Assembly: GCA_963580455.1 (NCBI GenBank)
Contig: OY756960.1
Span: 620,001-684,000 of the forward strand
Reading direction: 5' to 3'
Length of the DNA stretch: 64,000 bases
Source of the DNA: Euonymus europaeus
Taxonomy: Eukaryota > Streptophyta > Magnoliopsida > Celastrales > Celastraceae
This document shows, in pieces, positions 1 through 12,763 of the stretch. The position numbers and the translations under genes are program-made. The notes beneath the pieces were generated by a model. That model was not told the DNA's origin. It did no database searches and was given only the letters and a program-made list of their open reading frames with translations. Every line of letters starts with the position of its first letter. The stretch's first letter is position 1.

Positions 1-865
1 TTCACACTACTTTTCGAGCTCTACAATCCTGCGGTTTCGGATTTTGATTTCAGAACTCGTGGCTAGTTGGTCTCGTTTCACCTAGTTAGCTGCGAAATGT
101 GGTTTCTTTACGTAAACGGTTTTATGAATATCCGTTAACTCCGACTTCTGAATTCGGTGATTTTTAGCTTGATTTCACACTAATTTTCGAGCTCTACGAT
201 CCTGGCATTTCGGATTTTTATTTCAGAACTCGTGGCTAGTTGGTCTCGTTTCACCTAGTTAGCCGCGAAATGTGGTTTCTTTACGTAAACGGTTTTATGA
301 ATATCCGTTGACTCCGAGTTTTGAATTCGGTGATTTTTAGCTTGATTTCACACTACTTTTCGAGCTCTACGATCCTGGCGTTTCGGATTTTGATTTCAGA
401 ACTTGTGGCTAGTAGGTCTCGTTTCACCTAGTTAGCTGCGAAATGTGGTTTCTTTATGTAAACGGTTTTATGAATATCCGTTGACTCCGAGTTTTGAATT
501 CGGTGATTTTTAGCTTGATTTCACACTACTTTTCGAGCTCTACGATCCTGGAATTTCGGATTTTGATTTCAGAGCTCGTGGCTAGTTGGTCTCGTTTCAC
601 CTAGTTAGCCGCGAAATGTGGTTTCTTTATGTAAACGGTTTTATGAATATCCGTTGACTCCGAGTTTTGAATTCGGTGATTTTTAGCTTGATTTCACACT
701 ACTTTTCGAGCTCTACGATCCTGGAATTTCGGATTTTGATTTCAGAGCTCGTGGCTAGTTGGTCTCGTTTCACCTAGTTAGCCGCGAAATGTGGTTTCTT
801 TACGTAAACAGTTTTATGAATATCCGTTGACTCCGAGTTCTGAATTCGGTGATTTTTAGCTTGAT
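1..865. repeat. Left edge, five monomers (m0-m4), no clear HOR
   Basis: These five monomers share late-monomer gagttttg (C148T, in m1-m3) and cagagctcg (A55G, in m3 and m4). The m3-m4 pair resembles m16-m17 thirteen monomers to the right (2769-3114), and m6-m9 likewise resemble m19-m22. The edge is therefore part of an older longer-period arrangement running beyond the left end of the window. Confidence 0.6.
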
Positions 866-2768
866 TTCACACTACTTTTCGAGCTCTACAATCCTGGCAT
901 TTCGGATTTTGATTTCAGAACTCGTGGCTAGTAGGTCTCGTTTCTCCTAGTTAGCCGCGAAATATGGTTTCTTTACGTAAACGGTTTTATGAATATCCGT
1001 TGACTCCGAGTTCTGAATTCGGTGATTTTTAGCTTGATTACACACTACTTTTCGAGCTCTACAATCCTAGCGTTTTGGATTTTGATTTCAGAACTCATGG
1101 CTAGTTGGTCTTGTTTCACCTATTTAGCCGCGAAATGTGGTTTCTTTACGTAAACGGTTTTAGGAATATCCGTTGACTCCGAGTTCTGAATTCGGTGATT
1201 TTTAGCTTGATTTCACACTACTTTTCGAGCTCTACGATCCTGGCGTTTCGGATTTTGATTTCAGAACTCGTGGCTAGTAGGTCTCGTTTCACCTAGTTAG
1301 CCGCGAAATGTGGTTTCCTTACGTAAACAGTTTTATGAATATCCTTTGACTCCGAGTTCTGAATTCGGTGATTTTTAGCTTGATTTCACACTACTTTTTG
1401 AGCTCTACAATCCCGGGTTTTCGGATTTCGATTTCAGAACTCGTGGCTATTAGGTCTCGTTTCACCTAGTTAGCCGCGAAATGTGGTTTCTTTACGTAAA
1501 CGGTTTTATGAATATCCGTTGACTCCGAGTTCTGAATTCGGTGATTTTTAGCTTGATTTCACACTACTTTTCGAGCTCTACAATCCTGGCATTTCGGATT
1601 TTGATTTCAGAACTCGTGGCTAGTAGGTCTCGTTTCTCCTAGTTAGCCGCGAAATATGGTTTCTTTACGTAAACGGTTTTATGAATATCCGTTGACTCCG
1701 AGTTCTGAATTCGCTGATTTTTAGCTTGATTACACACTACTTTTCGAGCTCTACAATCCTGGCATTTTGGATTTTGATTTTAGAACTCGTGGCTAGTTGG
1801 TCTCGTTTCACCTATTTGGCCGCGAAATGTGGTTTCTTTACGTAAACGGTTTTAGGAATATTCGTTGACTCCGAGTTCTGAATTCGGTGATTTTTAGCTT
1901 GATTTCACACTACTTTTCGAGCTCTACGATCCTGGCGTTTCGGATTTTGATTTCAGAACTCGTGGCTAGTAGGTCTCGTTTCACCTAGTTAGCCGCGAAA
2001 TGTGGTTTCTTCACGTAAACAGTTTTATGAATATCCTTTGACTCCGAGTTCTGAATTCGGTGATTTTTAGCTTGATTTCACACTACTTTTCGAGCTCTAC
2101 AATCCCGGGTTTTCGGATTTCGATTTCAGAACTCGTGGCTATTAGGTCTCGTTTCACCTAGTTAGCCGCGAAATGTGGTTTCTTTACGTAAACGGTTTTA
2201 TGAATATCCGTTGACTCCGAGTTCTGAATTCGGTGATTTTTAGCTTGATTTCAAACTACTTTTCGAGCTCTACAATCCTGGCATTTCGGATTTTGATTTC
2301 AGAACTCGTGGCTAGTAGGTCTCGTTTCTCCTAGTTAGCCGCGAAATATGGTTTCTTTATGTAAACGGTTTTATGAATATCCGTTGACTCCGAGTTCTGA
2401 ATTCGCTGATTTTTAGCTTGATTACACACTACTTTTCGAGCTCTACAATCCTGGCATTTTGGATTTTGATTTCAGAACTCGTGGCTAGTTGGTCTCGTTT
2501 CACCTATTTAGCCGCGAAATGTGGTTTCTTTACGTAAACGGTTTTAGGAATATCCGTTGACTCCGAGTTCTGAATTCGGTGATTTTTAGCTTGATTTCAC
2601 ACTACTTTTCGAGCTCTACGATCCTGGAGTTTCGGATTTTGATTTCAGAACTCGTGGCTAGTAGGTCTCGTTTCACCTAGTTATCCGCGAAATGTGGTTT
2701 CTTTACGTAAACAGTTTTATGAATATCCTTTGACTCCGAGTTCTGAATTCGGTGATTTTTAGCTTGAT
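866..2768. repeat. 4-monomer HOR (692 bp), about 2.75 units
   Basis: Four monomer types cycle here. Type 1 has gtagg with ttctcctag and atatgg; type 2 has gattacaca with gttttgg or attttgg and ttttagg; type 3 has gtagg, aaacag and atccttt; type 4 has cccggg and ctattagg. The cccggg marker sits at 1412 and 2104, exactly 692 bases apart. The third unit ends after type 3 and is followed by cagagctcg monomers. Units differ at several sites, so this is older than the near-identical HORs farther right. Confidence 0.8.
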
Positions 2769-3114
2769 TTCACACTAATTTTCGAGCTCTACGATCCTGG
2801 AGTTTCGGATTTTGATTTCAGAACTCGTGGCTAGTTGGTCTCGTTTCACCTAGTTAGCCGCGAAATGTGGTTTCTTTATGTAAACGGTTTTATGAATATC
2901 CGTTGACTCCGAGTTTTGAATTCGGTGATTTTTAGCTTGATTTCACACTACTTTTCGAGCTCTACGATCCTGGAATTTCGGATTTTTATTTCAGAGCTCG
3001 TGGCTAGTTGGTCTCGTTTCACCTAGTTAGCCAAGAAATGTGGTTTCTTTACGTAAACGGTTTTATGAATATCCGTTGACTCCGAGTTTTGAATTCGGTG
3101 ATTTTTAGCTTGAT
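2769..3114. repeat. Two monomers (m16-m17) resembling m3-m4
   Basis: These monomers interrupt the 4-monomer cycle. They carry the gagttttg and cagagctcg markers seen at the left edge, and m17 adds ccaagaa at positions 91-97. The interruption suggests an exchange between registers 13 monomers apart. Confidence 0.6.
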
Positions 3115-5189
3115 TTCACACTACTTTTCGAGCTCTACGATCCTGGAATTTCGGATTTTTATTTCAGAGCTCGTGGCTAGTTGGTCTCGTTTCACCTAGT
3201 TAGCCAAGAAATGTGGTTTCTTTACGTAAACGGTTTTATGAATATCCGTTGACTCCGAGTTCTGAATTCGGTGATTTTTAGCTTGATTACACACTACTTT
3301 TCGAGCTCTACAATCCTAGCGTTTTGGATTTTGATTTCAGAACTCGTGGCTAGTTGGTCTCGTTTCACCTATTTAGCCGCGAAATGTGGTTTCATTACGT
3401 AAACGGTTTTAGGAATATCCGTTGACTTCGAGTTCTGAATTCGGTGATTTTTAGCTTGATTTCACACTACTTTTCGAGCTCTACGATCCTGGCGTTTCGG
3501 ATTTTGATTTCAGAACTCGTGGCTAGTAGGTCTCGTTTCACCTAGTTAGCCGCGAAATGTGGTTTCTTTACGTAAACAGTTTTATGAATATCCTTTGACT
3601 CCGAGTTCTGAATTCGGTGATTTTTAGCTTGATTTCACACTACTTTTCGAGCTCTACAATCCCGGGTTTTTGGATTTCGATTTCAGAACTCGTGGCTATT
3701 AGGTCTCGTTTCACCTAGTTAGCCGCGAAATGTGGTTTCTTTACGTAAACGGTTTTATGAATATCCGTTGACTCCGAGTTCTGAATTCGGTGATTTTTAG
3801 CTTGATTTCACACTACTTTTCGAGCTCTACAATCCTGGCATTTCGGATTTTGATTTCAGAACTCGTGGCTAGTAGGTCTCGTTTCTCCTAGTTAGCCGCG
3901 AAATATGGTTTCTTTACGTAAACGGTTTTATGAATATCCGTTGACTCCGAGTTCTGAATTCGCTGATTTTTAGCTTGATTACACACTACTTTTCGAGCTC
4001 TACAATCCTGGCATTTCGGATTTTGATTTCAGAACTCGTTGCTAGTAGGTCTTGTTTCTCCCAGTTAGCCGCGAAATGTGGTTTCTTTACGTAAACGGTT
4101 TAATGAATATCCGTTGACTCCGAGTTCTGAATTCGGTGATTTTTAGCTTGATTACACACTACTTTTCGAGCTCTACGATCCTGGCGTTTCGGATATTGAT
4201 TTCAGAACTCGTGGCTAGTAGGTCTCGTTCACCTAGTTAGCCGCGAAAAGTGGTTTCTTTACGTAAACGGTTTTATGAATATCCGTTGAGTCCTAGTTCT
4301 GAATTCGGTGATTTTTAGCTTGATTTTACACTACTTTTCGAGCTCTACGATCCTGGCGTTTCGGATTTTGATTTCAGAACTCGTGGCTAGATGGTCTCGT
4401 TTCACCTAGTTAGCCGCGAAATGTGGTTTCTTTACGTAAACGGTTTTATGAATATCCGTTGACTCCGAGTTCTGAATTCGGTGATTTTTAGCTTGATTTC
4501 ACACTACTTTTTGAGCTCTACAATCCTGGCGTTTCGGATTTTGATTTCAGAACTCGTGGCTAGTAGGTCTCGTTTCACCTAGTTAGCCGCGAAAAGTGGT
4601 TTCTTTACGTAAACGGTTTTATGAATATCCGTTGACTCCGAGTTCTGAATTCGGTGATTTTTACCTTGATTACACACTACTTTTTGAGCTCTACGATCCT
4701 GGCGTTTCGGATTTTGATTTTAAAACTCGTGGCTAGTTGGTCTCGTTTCACCTAGTTAGCCGCGAAATGTGGTTTCTTTACGTAAACAGTTTTATGAATA
4801 TCCGTTGACTCCGAGTTCTGAATTCGGTGATTTTTAACTTGATTTTACACTACTTTTCGAGCTCTACGATCCTGGCATTTCGGATTTTGATTTCAGAACT
4901 CGTGGCTAGTTGGTCTCGTTTCACCTAGTTAGCCGCGAAATGTGGTTTCTTTACGTAAACGGTTTTGTGAATAACCGTTGAGTCCTAGTTCTGAATTCGG
5001 TGATTTTTAGCTTGATTTTACACTACTTTTCGAGCTCTACGATCCTGGCGTTTCGGATTTTGATTTCAGAACTCGTGGCTAGATGGTCTCGTTTCACCTA
5101 GTTAGCCGCGAAAAGTGGTTTCTTTACGTAAACGGTTTTATGAATATCAGTTGACTCCGAGTTCTGAATTCGGTGATTTTTACCTTGAT
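3115..5189. repeat. 12-monomer HOR, copy 1 (2,075 bp)
   Basis: Markers recur in the next block at 2,075 bases, which is 12 x 173 minus the shared 1-base deletion: cccggg at 3661 and 5736; the 1-base deletion at about 4228 and 6303; gaataacc at about 4969 and 7044; plus actcgttgct with tttaatg. Its first two monomers carry ccaagaa and gacttcg, both repeated at the start of copy 2. It introduces the gattttacac and gagtcctag types that dominate up to 17 kb. Confidence 0.85.
4225..4232. other. 1-base deletion in monomer m24
   Basis: Reads ctcgttcacc where the consensus has ctcgtttcacc, shortening the monomer to 172 bases. The same change recurs at about 6303 in HOR copy 2, so it predates that duplication. 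Confidence 0.9.
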
Positions 5190-7264
5190 TACACACTACT
5201 TTTTGAGCTCTACGATCCTGGAATTTCGGATTTTGATTTCAGAGCTCGTGGCTAGTTGGTCTCGTTTCACCTAGTTGGCCAAGAAATGTGGTTTCTTTAC
5301 GTAAACGGTTTTATGAATATCCGTTGACTCCGAGTTCTGAATTCGGTGATTTTTAGCTTGATTACACACTACTTTTCGAGCTCTACAATCCTAGCGTTTT
5401 GGATTTTGATTTCAGAACTCGTGGCTAGTTGGTCTCGTTTCACCTATTTAGCCGCGAAATGTGGTTTCTTTACGTAAACGGTTTTAGGAATATCCGTTGA
5501 CTTCGAGTTCTGAATTCGGTGATTTTTAGCTTGATTTCACACTACTTTTCGAGCTCTACGATCTTGGCGTTTCGGATTTTGATTTCAGAACTCGTGGCTA
5601 GTAGGTCTCGTTTCACCTAGTTAGCCGCGAAATGTGGTTTCTTTACGTAAACAGTTTTATGAATATCCTTTGACTCCGAGTTCTGAATTCGGTGATTTTT
5701 AGCTTGATTTCACACTACTTTTCGAGCTCTACAATCCCGGGTTTTCGGATTTCGATTTCAGAACTCGTGGCTATTAGGTCTCGTTTCACCTAGTTAGCCG
5801 CGAAATGTGGTTTCTTTACGTAAACGGTTTTATGAATATCCGTTGACTCCGAGTTCTGAATTCGGTGATTTTTAGCTTGATTTCACACTACTTTTCGAGC
5901 TCTACAATCCTGGCATTTCGGATTTTGATTTCAGAACTCGTGGCTAGTAGGTCTCGTTTCTCCTAGTTAGCCGCGAAATGTGGTTTCTTTACGTAAACGG
6001 TTTTATGAATATCCGTTGACTCCGAGTTCTGAATTCGCTGATTTTTAGCTTGATTACACACTACTTTTCGAGCTCTACAATCCTGGCATTTCGGATTTTG
6101 ATTTCAGAACTCGTTGCTAGTAGGTCTTGTTTCTCCCAGTTAGCCGCGAAATGTGGTTTCTTTACGTAAACGGTTTAATGAATATCCGTTGACTCCGAGT
6201 TCTGAATTCGGTGATTTTTAGCTTGATTACACACTACTTTTCGAGCTCTACGATCCTGGCATTTCGGATTTTGATTTCAGAACTCGTGGCTAGTAGGTCT
6301 CGTTCACCTAGTTAGCCGCGAAAAGTGGTTTCTTTACGTAAACGGTTTTATGAATATCCGTTGAGTCCTAGTTCTGAATTCGGTGATTTTTAGCTTGATT
6401 TTACACTACTTTTCGAGCTCTACGATCCTGGCGTTTCGGATTTTGATTTCAGAACTCGTGGCTAGATGGTCTCGTTTCACCTAGTTAGCCGCGAAATGTG
6501 GTTTCTTTACGTAAACGGTTTTATGAATATCCGTTGACTCCGAGTTCTGAATTCGGTGATTTTTAGCTTGATTTCACACTACTTTTTGAGCTCTACAATC
6601 CTGGCGTTTCGGATTTTGATTTCAGAACTCGTGGCTAGTAGGTCTCGTTTCACCTAGTTAGCCGCGAAAAGTGGTTTCTTTACGTAAACGGTTTTATGAA
6701 TATCCGTTGACTCCGAGTTCTGAATTCGGTGATTTTTACCTTGATTACACACTACTTTTTGAGCTCTACGATCCTGGCGTTTCGGATTTTGATTTTAAAA
6801 CTCGTGGCTAGTTGGTCTCGTTTCACCTAGTTAGCCGCGAAATGTGGTTTCTTTACGTAAACGGTTTTATGAATATCCGTTGACTCCGAGTTCTGAATTC
6901 GGTGATTTTTAACTTGATTTTACACTACTTTTCGAGCTCTACGATCCTGGCATTTCGGATTTTGATTTCAGAACTCGTGGCTAGTTGGTCTCGTTTCACC
7001 TAGTTAGCCGCGAAATGTGGTTTGTTTACGTAAACGGTTTTGTGAATAACCGTTGAGTCCTAGTTCTGAATTCGGTGATTTTTAGCTTGATTTTACACTA
7101 CTTTTCGAGCTCTACGATCCTGGCGTTTCGGATTTTGATTTCAGAACTCGTGGCTAGATGGTCTCGTTTCACCTAGTTAGCCGCGAAATGTGGTTTCTTT
7201 ACGTAAACGGTTTTATGAATATCCGTTGACTCCGAGTTCTGAATTCGGTGATTTTTAGCTTGAT
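5190..7264. repeat. 12-monomer HOR, copy 2 (2,075 bp)
   Basis: This tandem copy matches 3115-5189 monomer by monomer, including the inherited deletion near 6303. Its first monomer (m30) combines a tttttgag front with the ggaatt, cagagctcg and ccaagaa features of m18. It therefore looks like a hybrid formed at the duplication junction. Confidence 0.85.
6299..6307. other. 1-base deletion in monomer m36 (inherited)
   Basis: Same ctcgttcacc change as near 4228, at 2,075 bases, in the register-matched monomer of HOR copy 2. Confidence 0.9.
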
Positions 7265-8648
7265 TTCACTTTAATTTTTGAGCTCTACAATCCTGGCGTT
7301 TCTGATTTTGATTTCCGAACTCGTGGCTAGTAGGTCTCGTTTCACCTAGTTAGCCGCGAAAAGTGGTTTCTTTACGTAAACGGTTTTATGAATATCCGTT
7401 GACTCCGAGTTCTGAATTCGGTGATTTTTACCTTGATTACACACTACTTTTCGAGCTCTACGATCCTGGCGTTTTGGATTTTGATTTTAAAACTCGTGGC
7501 TAGTTGGTCTCGTTTCACCTAGTTAGCCGCGAAATGTGGTTTCTTTACGTAAACGGTTTTATGAATATCCGTTGACTCCGAGTTCTGAATTCGGTGATTT
7601 TTAGCTTGATTTTACACTACTTTTCGAGCTCTACGATCCTGGCATTTCGGATTTTGATTTCAGAACTCTTGGCTAGTTGGTCTCGTTTCACCTAGTTAGC
7701 CGCGAAATGTGGTTTCTTTACGTATACGGTTTTGTGAATAACCGTTGAGTCCTAGTTCTGAATTCGGTGATTTTTAGCTTGATTTTACACTACTTTTCGA
7801 GCTCTACGATCCTGGAATTTCGGATTTTGATTTCAGAACTCGTGGCTAGATGGTCTCGTTTCACCTAGTTAGCCGCGAAATGTGGTTTCTTTACGTAAAC
7901 GGTTTTATGAATATCCGTTGACTCCAAGTTCTGAATTCGGTGATTTTTAGCTTGATTTCACACTAATTTTTGAGCTCTACAATCCTGGCGTTTCGGATTT
8001 TGATTTCAGAACTCGTGGCTAGTAGGTCTCGTTTCACCTAGTTAGCCGCGAAAAGTGGTTTCTTTACGTAAACGGTTTTATGAATATCCGTTGACTCCGA
8101 GTTCTAAATTCGGTGATTTTTAGCTTGATTACACACTACATTTCGAGCTCTACAATCCTGGGGTTTCGAATTTTGATTTTAAAACTCGTGGCTAGTTGGT
8201 CTCGTTTCACCTATTTAGCCGCGAAATGTGGTTTCTTTACGTAAACGGTTTTATGAATATCCGTTGACTCCGAGTTCTGAATTCGGTGATTTTTAGCTTG
8301 ATTTCACACTACTTTTCGAGCTCTACGATCCTGGGGTTTCAGATATTGATTTCAGAACTCGTGGCTAGTTGGTCTCGTTTCACCAAGTTTGCCGCGAAAT
8401 GTGGTTTCTTTACGTAAACGGTTTTATGAATATCCGTTGAGTCCTAGTTCTCAATTCGGTGATTTTTAGCTTGATTTCACACTACTTTTCGAGCTCCACA
8501 ATCCTGGCGTTTCGGATTTTGATTTCAGAACTCGTGGCTAGTTGGTCTCGTTTCACCAAGTTAGCCGCGAAATGTGGTTTCTTTACGTAAACGGTTTTAT
8601 GAATATCCGTTGAGTCCTAGTTCTGAATTCGGTGATTTTTAGCTTGAT
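7265..8648. repeat. Eight monomers (m42-m49), loose 4-monomer pattern
   Basis: m42-m45 and m46-m49 share a caatcc/gtagg/aaaagtgg monomer followed by a ttttaaaac monomer. The gtgaataacc marker at about 7736 lies 692 bases (4 monomers) after the one at about 7044. The last two monomers have caccaag and gttgagtcctag. Divergence between the two sets is visible, so no recent duplication is claimed. Confidence 0.55.
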
Positions 8649-11070
8649 TTTACACTACTTTTCGAGCTCTACGATCCTGGGGTTTCGGATTTTGATTTCA
8701 GAACTCGTGGCTAGATGGTCTCGTTCCACCTAGTTAGCCGCGAAATGTGGTTTCTTTACGTAAACGGTTTTATGAATATCCGTTGACTCCGAGTTCTGAA
8801 TTCGGTGATTTTTAGCTTGATTTTACACTACTTTTCGAGCTCTACGATCCTGGCATTTCGGATTTTGATTTCAGAACTCGTGGCTAGTAGGTCTCGTTTC
8901 ACCTAGTTAGCCGTGAAAAGTGGTTTCTTTACGTAAACGGTTTTGTGAATAACCGTTGAGTCCTAGTTCTGAATTCGGTGATTTTTAGCTTGATTTTACA
9001 CTAATTTTCGAGCTCTACGATCCTGGAATTTTGGGTTTTGATTTCAGAACTCGTGGCTAGTTGGTCTCGTTTCACCTAGTTAGCCGCGAAATGTGGTTTC
9101 TTTACGTAAACGGTTTTATGAATATCCGTTGACTCCGAGTTCTGAATTCGGTGATTTTTAGCTTGATTTCACACTACTTTTCGAGCTCTACAATCTTGGC
9201 GTTTCGGATATTGATTTCAGAACTCGTGGCTAGTTGGTCTCGTTTCACCTAGTTAGCCGCGAAATGTGGTTTCTTTACGTAAACGGTTTTATGAATATCC
9301 GTTGACTCCGAGTTCTGAATTCGGTGATTTTTAGCTTGATTTCACACTAATTTTCGAGCTCTACGATCCTGGCGTTTCGGATATTGATTTCAGAACTCGT
9401 GGCTAGTTGGTCTCGTTTCACCTAGTTAGCCGCGAAATGTGGTTTCTTTACGTAAACGGTTTTATGAATATCCGTTGACTCCAAGTTCTGAATTCGGTGA
9501 TTTTTAGCTTGATTTCACACTACTTTTCGAGCTCTACGATCCTGGCGTTTCCGATATTGATTTCAGAACTCGTGGCTAGTTGGTCTCGTTTCACCAAGTT
9601 AGCCGCGAAATGTGGTTTCTTTACGTAAACGGTTTTAGGAATATCCGTTGAGTTCTAGTTCTGAATTTGGTGATTTTTAGCTTGATTTTACACTACTTTT
9701 CGAGCTCTACGATCCTGGCATTTCGGATTTTGATTTCAGAACTCGTGGCTAGTTGGTCTCGTTTCACCTAGTTAGCCGCGAAATGTGGTTTCTTTACGTA
9801 AACGGTTTTGTGAATAACCGTTGAGTCCTAGTTCTGAATTCGGTGATTTTTAGCTTGATTTTACACTACTTTTCGAGCTCTTCGATCCTGGCGTTTCGGA
9901 TTTTGATTTCAGAACTCGTGGCTAGATGGTCTCGTTTCACCTAGTTAGCCGCGAAATGTGGTTTCTTTACGTAAACGGTTTTAGGAATATCCGTTGACTC
10001 CGAGTTCTGAATTCGGTGATTTTTAGCTTGATTTCACACTACTTTTCGATCTCTACCATCCTGGCGTTTCGGATTTTGATTTCAGAACTCGTGGCTAGAT
10101 GGTCTCGTTTCACCTAGTTAGCCGCGAAATGTGGTTTCTTTACGTAAACGGTTTTAGGAATATCCGTTGACTCCGAGTTCTGAATTCGGTGATTTTTAGC
10201 TTGATTTCACACTACTTTTCGAGCTCTACAATCCTGGCGTTTCGGATTTTGATTTCAGAACTCGTGGCTAGTTGGTCTCGTTTCTCCCAGTTAGCCGCGA
10301 AATGTGCTTTCTTTGCGTAAACGGTTTTATGAATATCCGTTGACTCCGAGTTCTGAATTCGGTGATTTTTAGCTTGATTACACACTACTTTTCGAGCTCT
10401 ACGATCCTGGTGTTTCAGATTTTGATTTCAGAACTCGTGGCTAGTTGGTCTCGTTTCACCTATTTAGCCGCCAAATGTGGTTTCTTTACGTAAACGTTTT
10501 TATGAATATCCGTTGACTCCGAGTTCTGAATTCGGTGATTTTTAGCTTGATTACACACTAGTTTTCGAGCTCTACGATCCTGGAGTTTTGGATTTTGATT
10601 TCAGAACTCGTGGCTAGTTGGTCTCGTTTCACCTAGTTAGCCGCGAAATGTGGTTTCTTTACGTAAACGGTTTTATGAATATCCGTTGACTCCGAGTTCT
10701 GAATTCGGTGATTTTTAGCTTGATTTCACACTACTTTTCGAGCTCTACGATCCTGGCGTTTCGGATATTGATTTCAGAACTCGTGGCTAGTTGGTCTCGT
10801 TTCACCTAGTTAGCCGCGAAATGTGGTTTCTTTACGTAAACGGTTTTATGAATATCCGTTGACTCCGAGTTCTGAATTCGGTGATTTTTAGCTTGATTTC
10901 ACACTAATTTTCGAGCTCTACGATCCTGGCGTTTCGGATATTGATTTCAGAACTCGTGGCTAGTTGGTCTCGTTTCACCTAGTTAGCCGCGAAATGTGGT
11001 TTCTTTACGTAAACGGTTTTATGAATATCCGTTGACTCCGAGTTCTGAATTCGGTGATTTTTAGCTTGAT
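8649..11070. repeat. 14-monomer segment, copy 1 (m50-m63)
   Basis: This segment corresponds in order to 13666-16087, 29 monomers to the right. Shared markers are gatggtctcgttccacc, gtgaaaagtgg, gaattttggg, caatcttgg, tttccgatatt with gttgagttctag and gaatttgg, gatctctaccatcc, gtgctttc, gccgccaaa and ctagttttcgag. The last eleven monomers (9168-11070) are the source of the inner 11-monomer amplification that follows. Confidence 0.85.
9168..11070. repeat. 11-monomer HOR, unit 1 (1,903 bp)
   Basis: This unit runs from a caatcttgg monomer through tttccgatatt, gtgaataacc, gatctctaccatcc, gtgctttc and ctagttttcgag types. The gatctctacc marker begins at 10048 here and at 11951 in unit 2, exactly 1,903 bases apart. 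The only difference I noticed against unit 2 is gactccaag in m54 where m65 has the consensus gactccgag. Confidence 0.9.
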
Positions 11071-12687
11071 TTCACACTACTTTTCGAGCTCTACAATCTT
11101 GGCGTTTCGGATATTGATTTCAGAACTCGTGGCTAGTTGGTCTCGTTTCACCTAGTTAGCCGCGAAATGTGGTTTCTTTACGTAAACGGTTTTATGAATA
11201 TCCGTTGACTCCGAGTTCTGAATTCGGTGATTTTTAGCTTGATTTCACACTAATTTTCGAGCTCTACGATCCTGGCGTTTCGGATATTGATTTCAGAACT
11301 CGTGGCTAGTTGGTCTCGTTTCACCTAGTTAGCCGCGAAATGTGGTTTCTTTACGTAAACGGTTTTATGAATATCCGTTGACTCCGAGTTCTGAATTCGG
11401 TGATTTTTAGCTTGATTTCACACTACTTTTCGAGCTCTACGATCCTGGCGTTTCCGATATTGATTTCAGAACTCGTGGCTAGTTGGTCTCGTTTCACCAA
11501 GTTAGCCGCGAAATGTGGTTTCTTTACGTAAACGGTTTTAGGAATATCCGTTGAGTTCTAGTTCTGAATTTGGTGATTTTTAGCTTGATTTTACACTACT
11601 TTTCGAGCTCTACGATCCTGGCATTTCGGATTTTGATTTCAGAACTCGTGGCTAGTTGGTCTCGTTTCACCTAGTTAGCCGCGAAATGTGGTTTCTTTAC
11701 GTAAACGGTTTTGTGAATAACCGTTGAGTCCTAGTTCTGAATTCGGTGATTTTTAGCTTGATTTTACACTACTTTTCGAGCTCTTCGATCCTGGCGTTTC
11801 GGATTTTGATTTCAGAACTCGTGGCTAGATGGTCTCGTTTCACCTAGTTAGCCGCGAAATGTGGTTTCTTTACGTAAACGGTTTTAGGAATATCCGTTGA
11901 CTCCGAGTTCTGAATTCGGTGATTTTTAGCTTGATTTCACACTACTTTTCGATCTCTACCATCCTGGCGTTTCGGATTTTGATTTCAGAACTCGTGGCTA
12001 GATGGTCTCGTTTCACCTAGTTAGCCGCGAAATGTGGTTTCTTTACGTAAACGGTTTTAGGAATATCCGTTGACTCCGAGTTCTGAATTCGGTGATTTTT
12101 AGCTTGATTTCACACTACTTTTCGAGCTCTACAATCCTGGCGTTTCGGATTTTGATTTCAGAACTCGTGGCTAGTTGGTCTCGTTTCTCCCAGTTAGCCG
12201 CGAAATGTGCTTTCTTTGCGTAAACGGTTTTATGAATATCCGTTGACTCCGAGTTCTGAATTCGGTGATTTTTAGCTTGATTACACACTACTTTTCGAGC
12301 TCTACGATCCTGGTGTTTCAGATTTTGATTTCAGAACTCGTGGCTAGTTGGTCTCGTTTCACCTATTTAGCCGCCAAATGTGGTTTCTTTACGTAAACGT
12401 TTTTATGAATATCCGTTGACTCCGAGTTCTGAATTCGGTGATTTTTAGCTTGATTACACACTAGTTTTCGAGCTCTACGATCCTGGAGTTTTGGATTTTG
12501 ATTTCAGAACTCGTGGCTAGTTGGTCTCGTTTCACCTAGTTAGCCGCGAAATGTGGTTTCTTTACGTAAACGGTTTTATGAATATCCGTTGACTCCGAGT
12601 TCTGAATTCGGTGATTTTTAGCTTGATTTCACACTACTTTTCGAGCTCTACGATCCTGGCGTTTCGGATATTGATTTCAGAACTCGT

Positions 12688-12718
12688 GGCTAGTTGGTCT
12701 CGTTTCACCTAGTTAGCC
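12688..12718. repeat. Minor dyad GGCTA/TAGCC (shown in m73)
   Basis: GGCTA at positions 61-65 pairs with TAGCC at positions 87-91 across 21 bases. It recurs with the monomer, but variant classes often break it, for example those with gctagtagg unaffected but tagtttgcc or tatttaccc altered. It is short enough to be chance within one monomer, so it is recorded as structure only. Confidence 0.45.
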
Positions 12719-12741
12719 GCGAAATGTGGTTTCTTTACGTA

Positions 12742-12763
12742 AACGGTTTTATGAATATCCGTT
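12742..12763. repeat. Minor dyad AACGG/CCGTT (shown in m73)
   Basis: AACGG at positions 115-119 and CCGTT at positions 132-136 are reverse complements around a 12-base AT-rich loop. Variants aaacag (G118A), ccattg (G134A) and cctttg (G134T) break one arm each. I saw no sign of compensating change in the other arm, which argues against selection on this stem. Confidence 0.45.

Noticed and set aside
12742..12763. AACGG/CCGTT hairpin as a functional element
   Set aside because: The stem is only five bases, and frequent one-sided variants (aaacag, ccattg, cctttg) break it with no compensating change seen.
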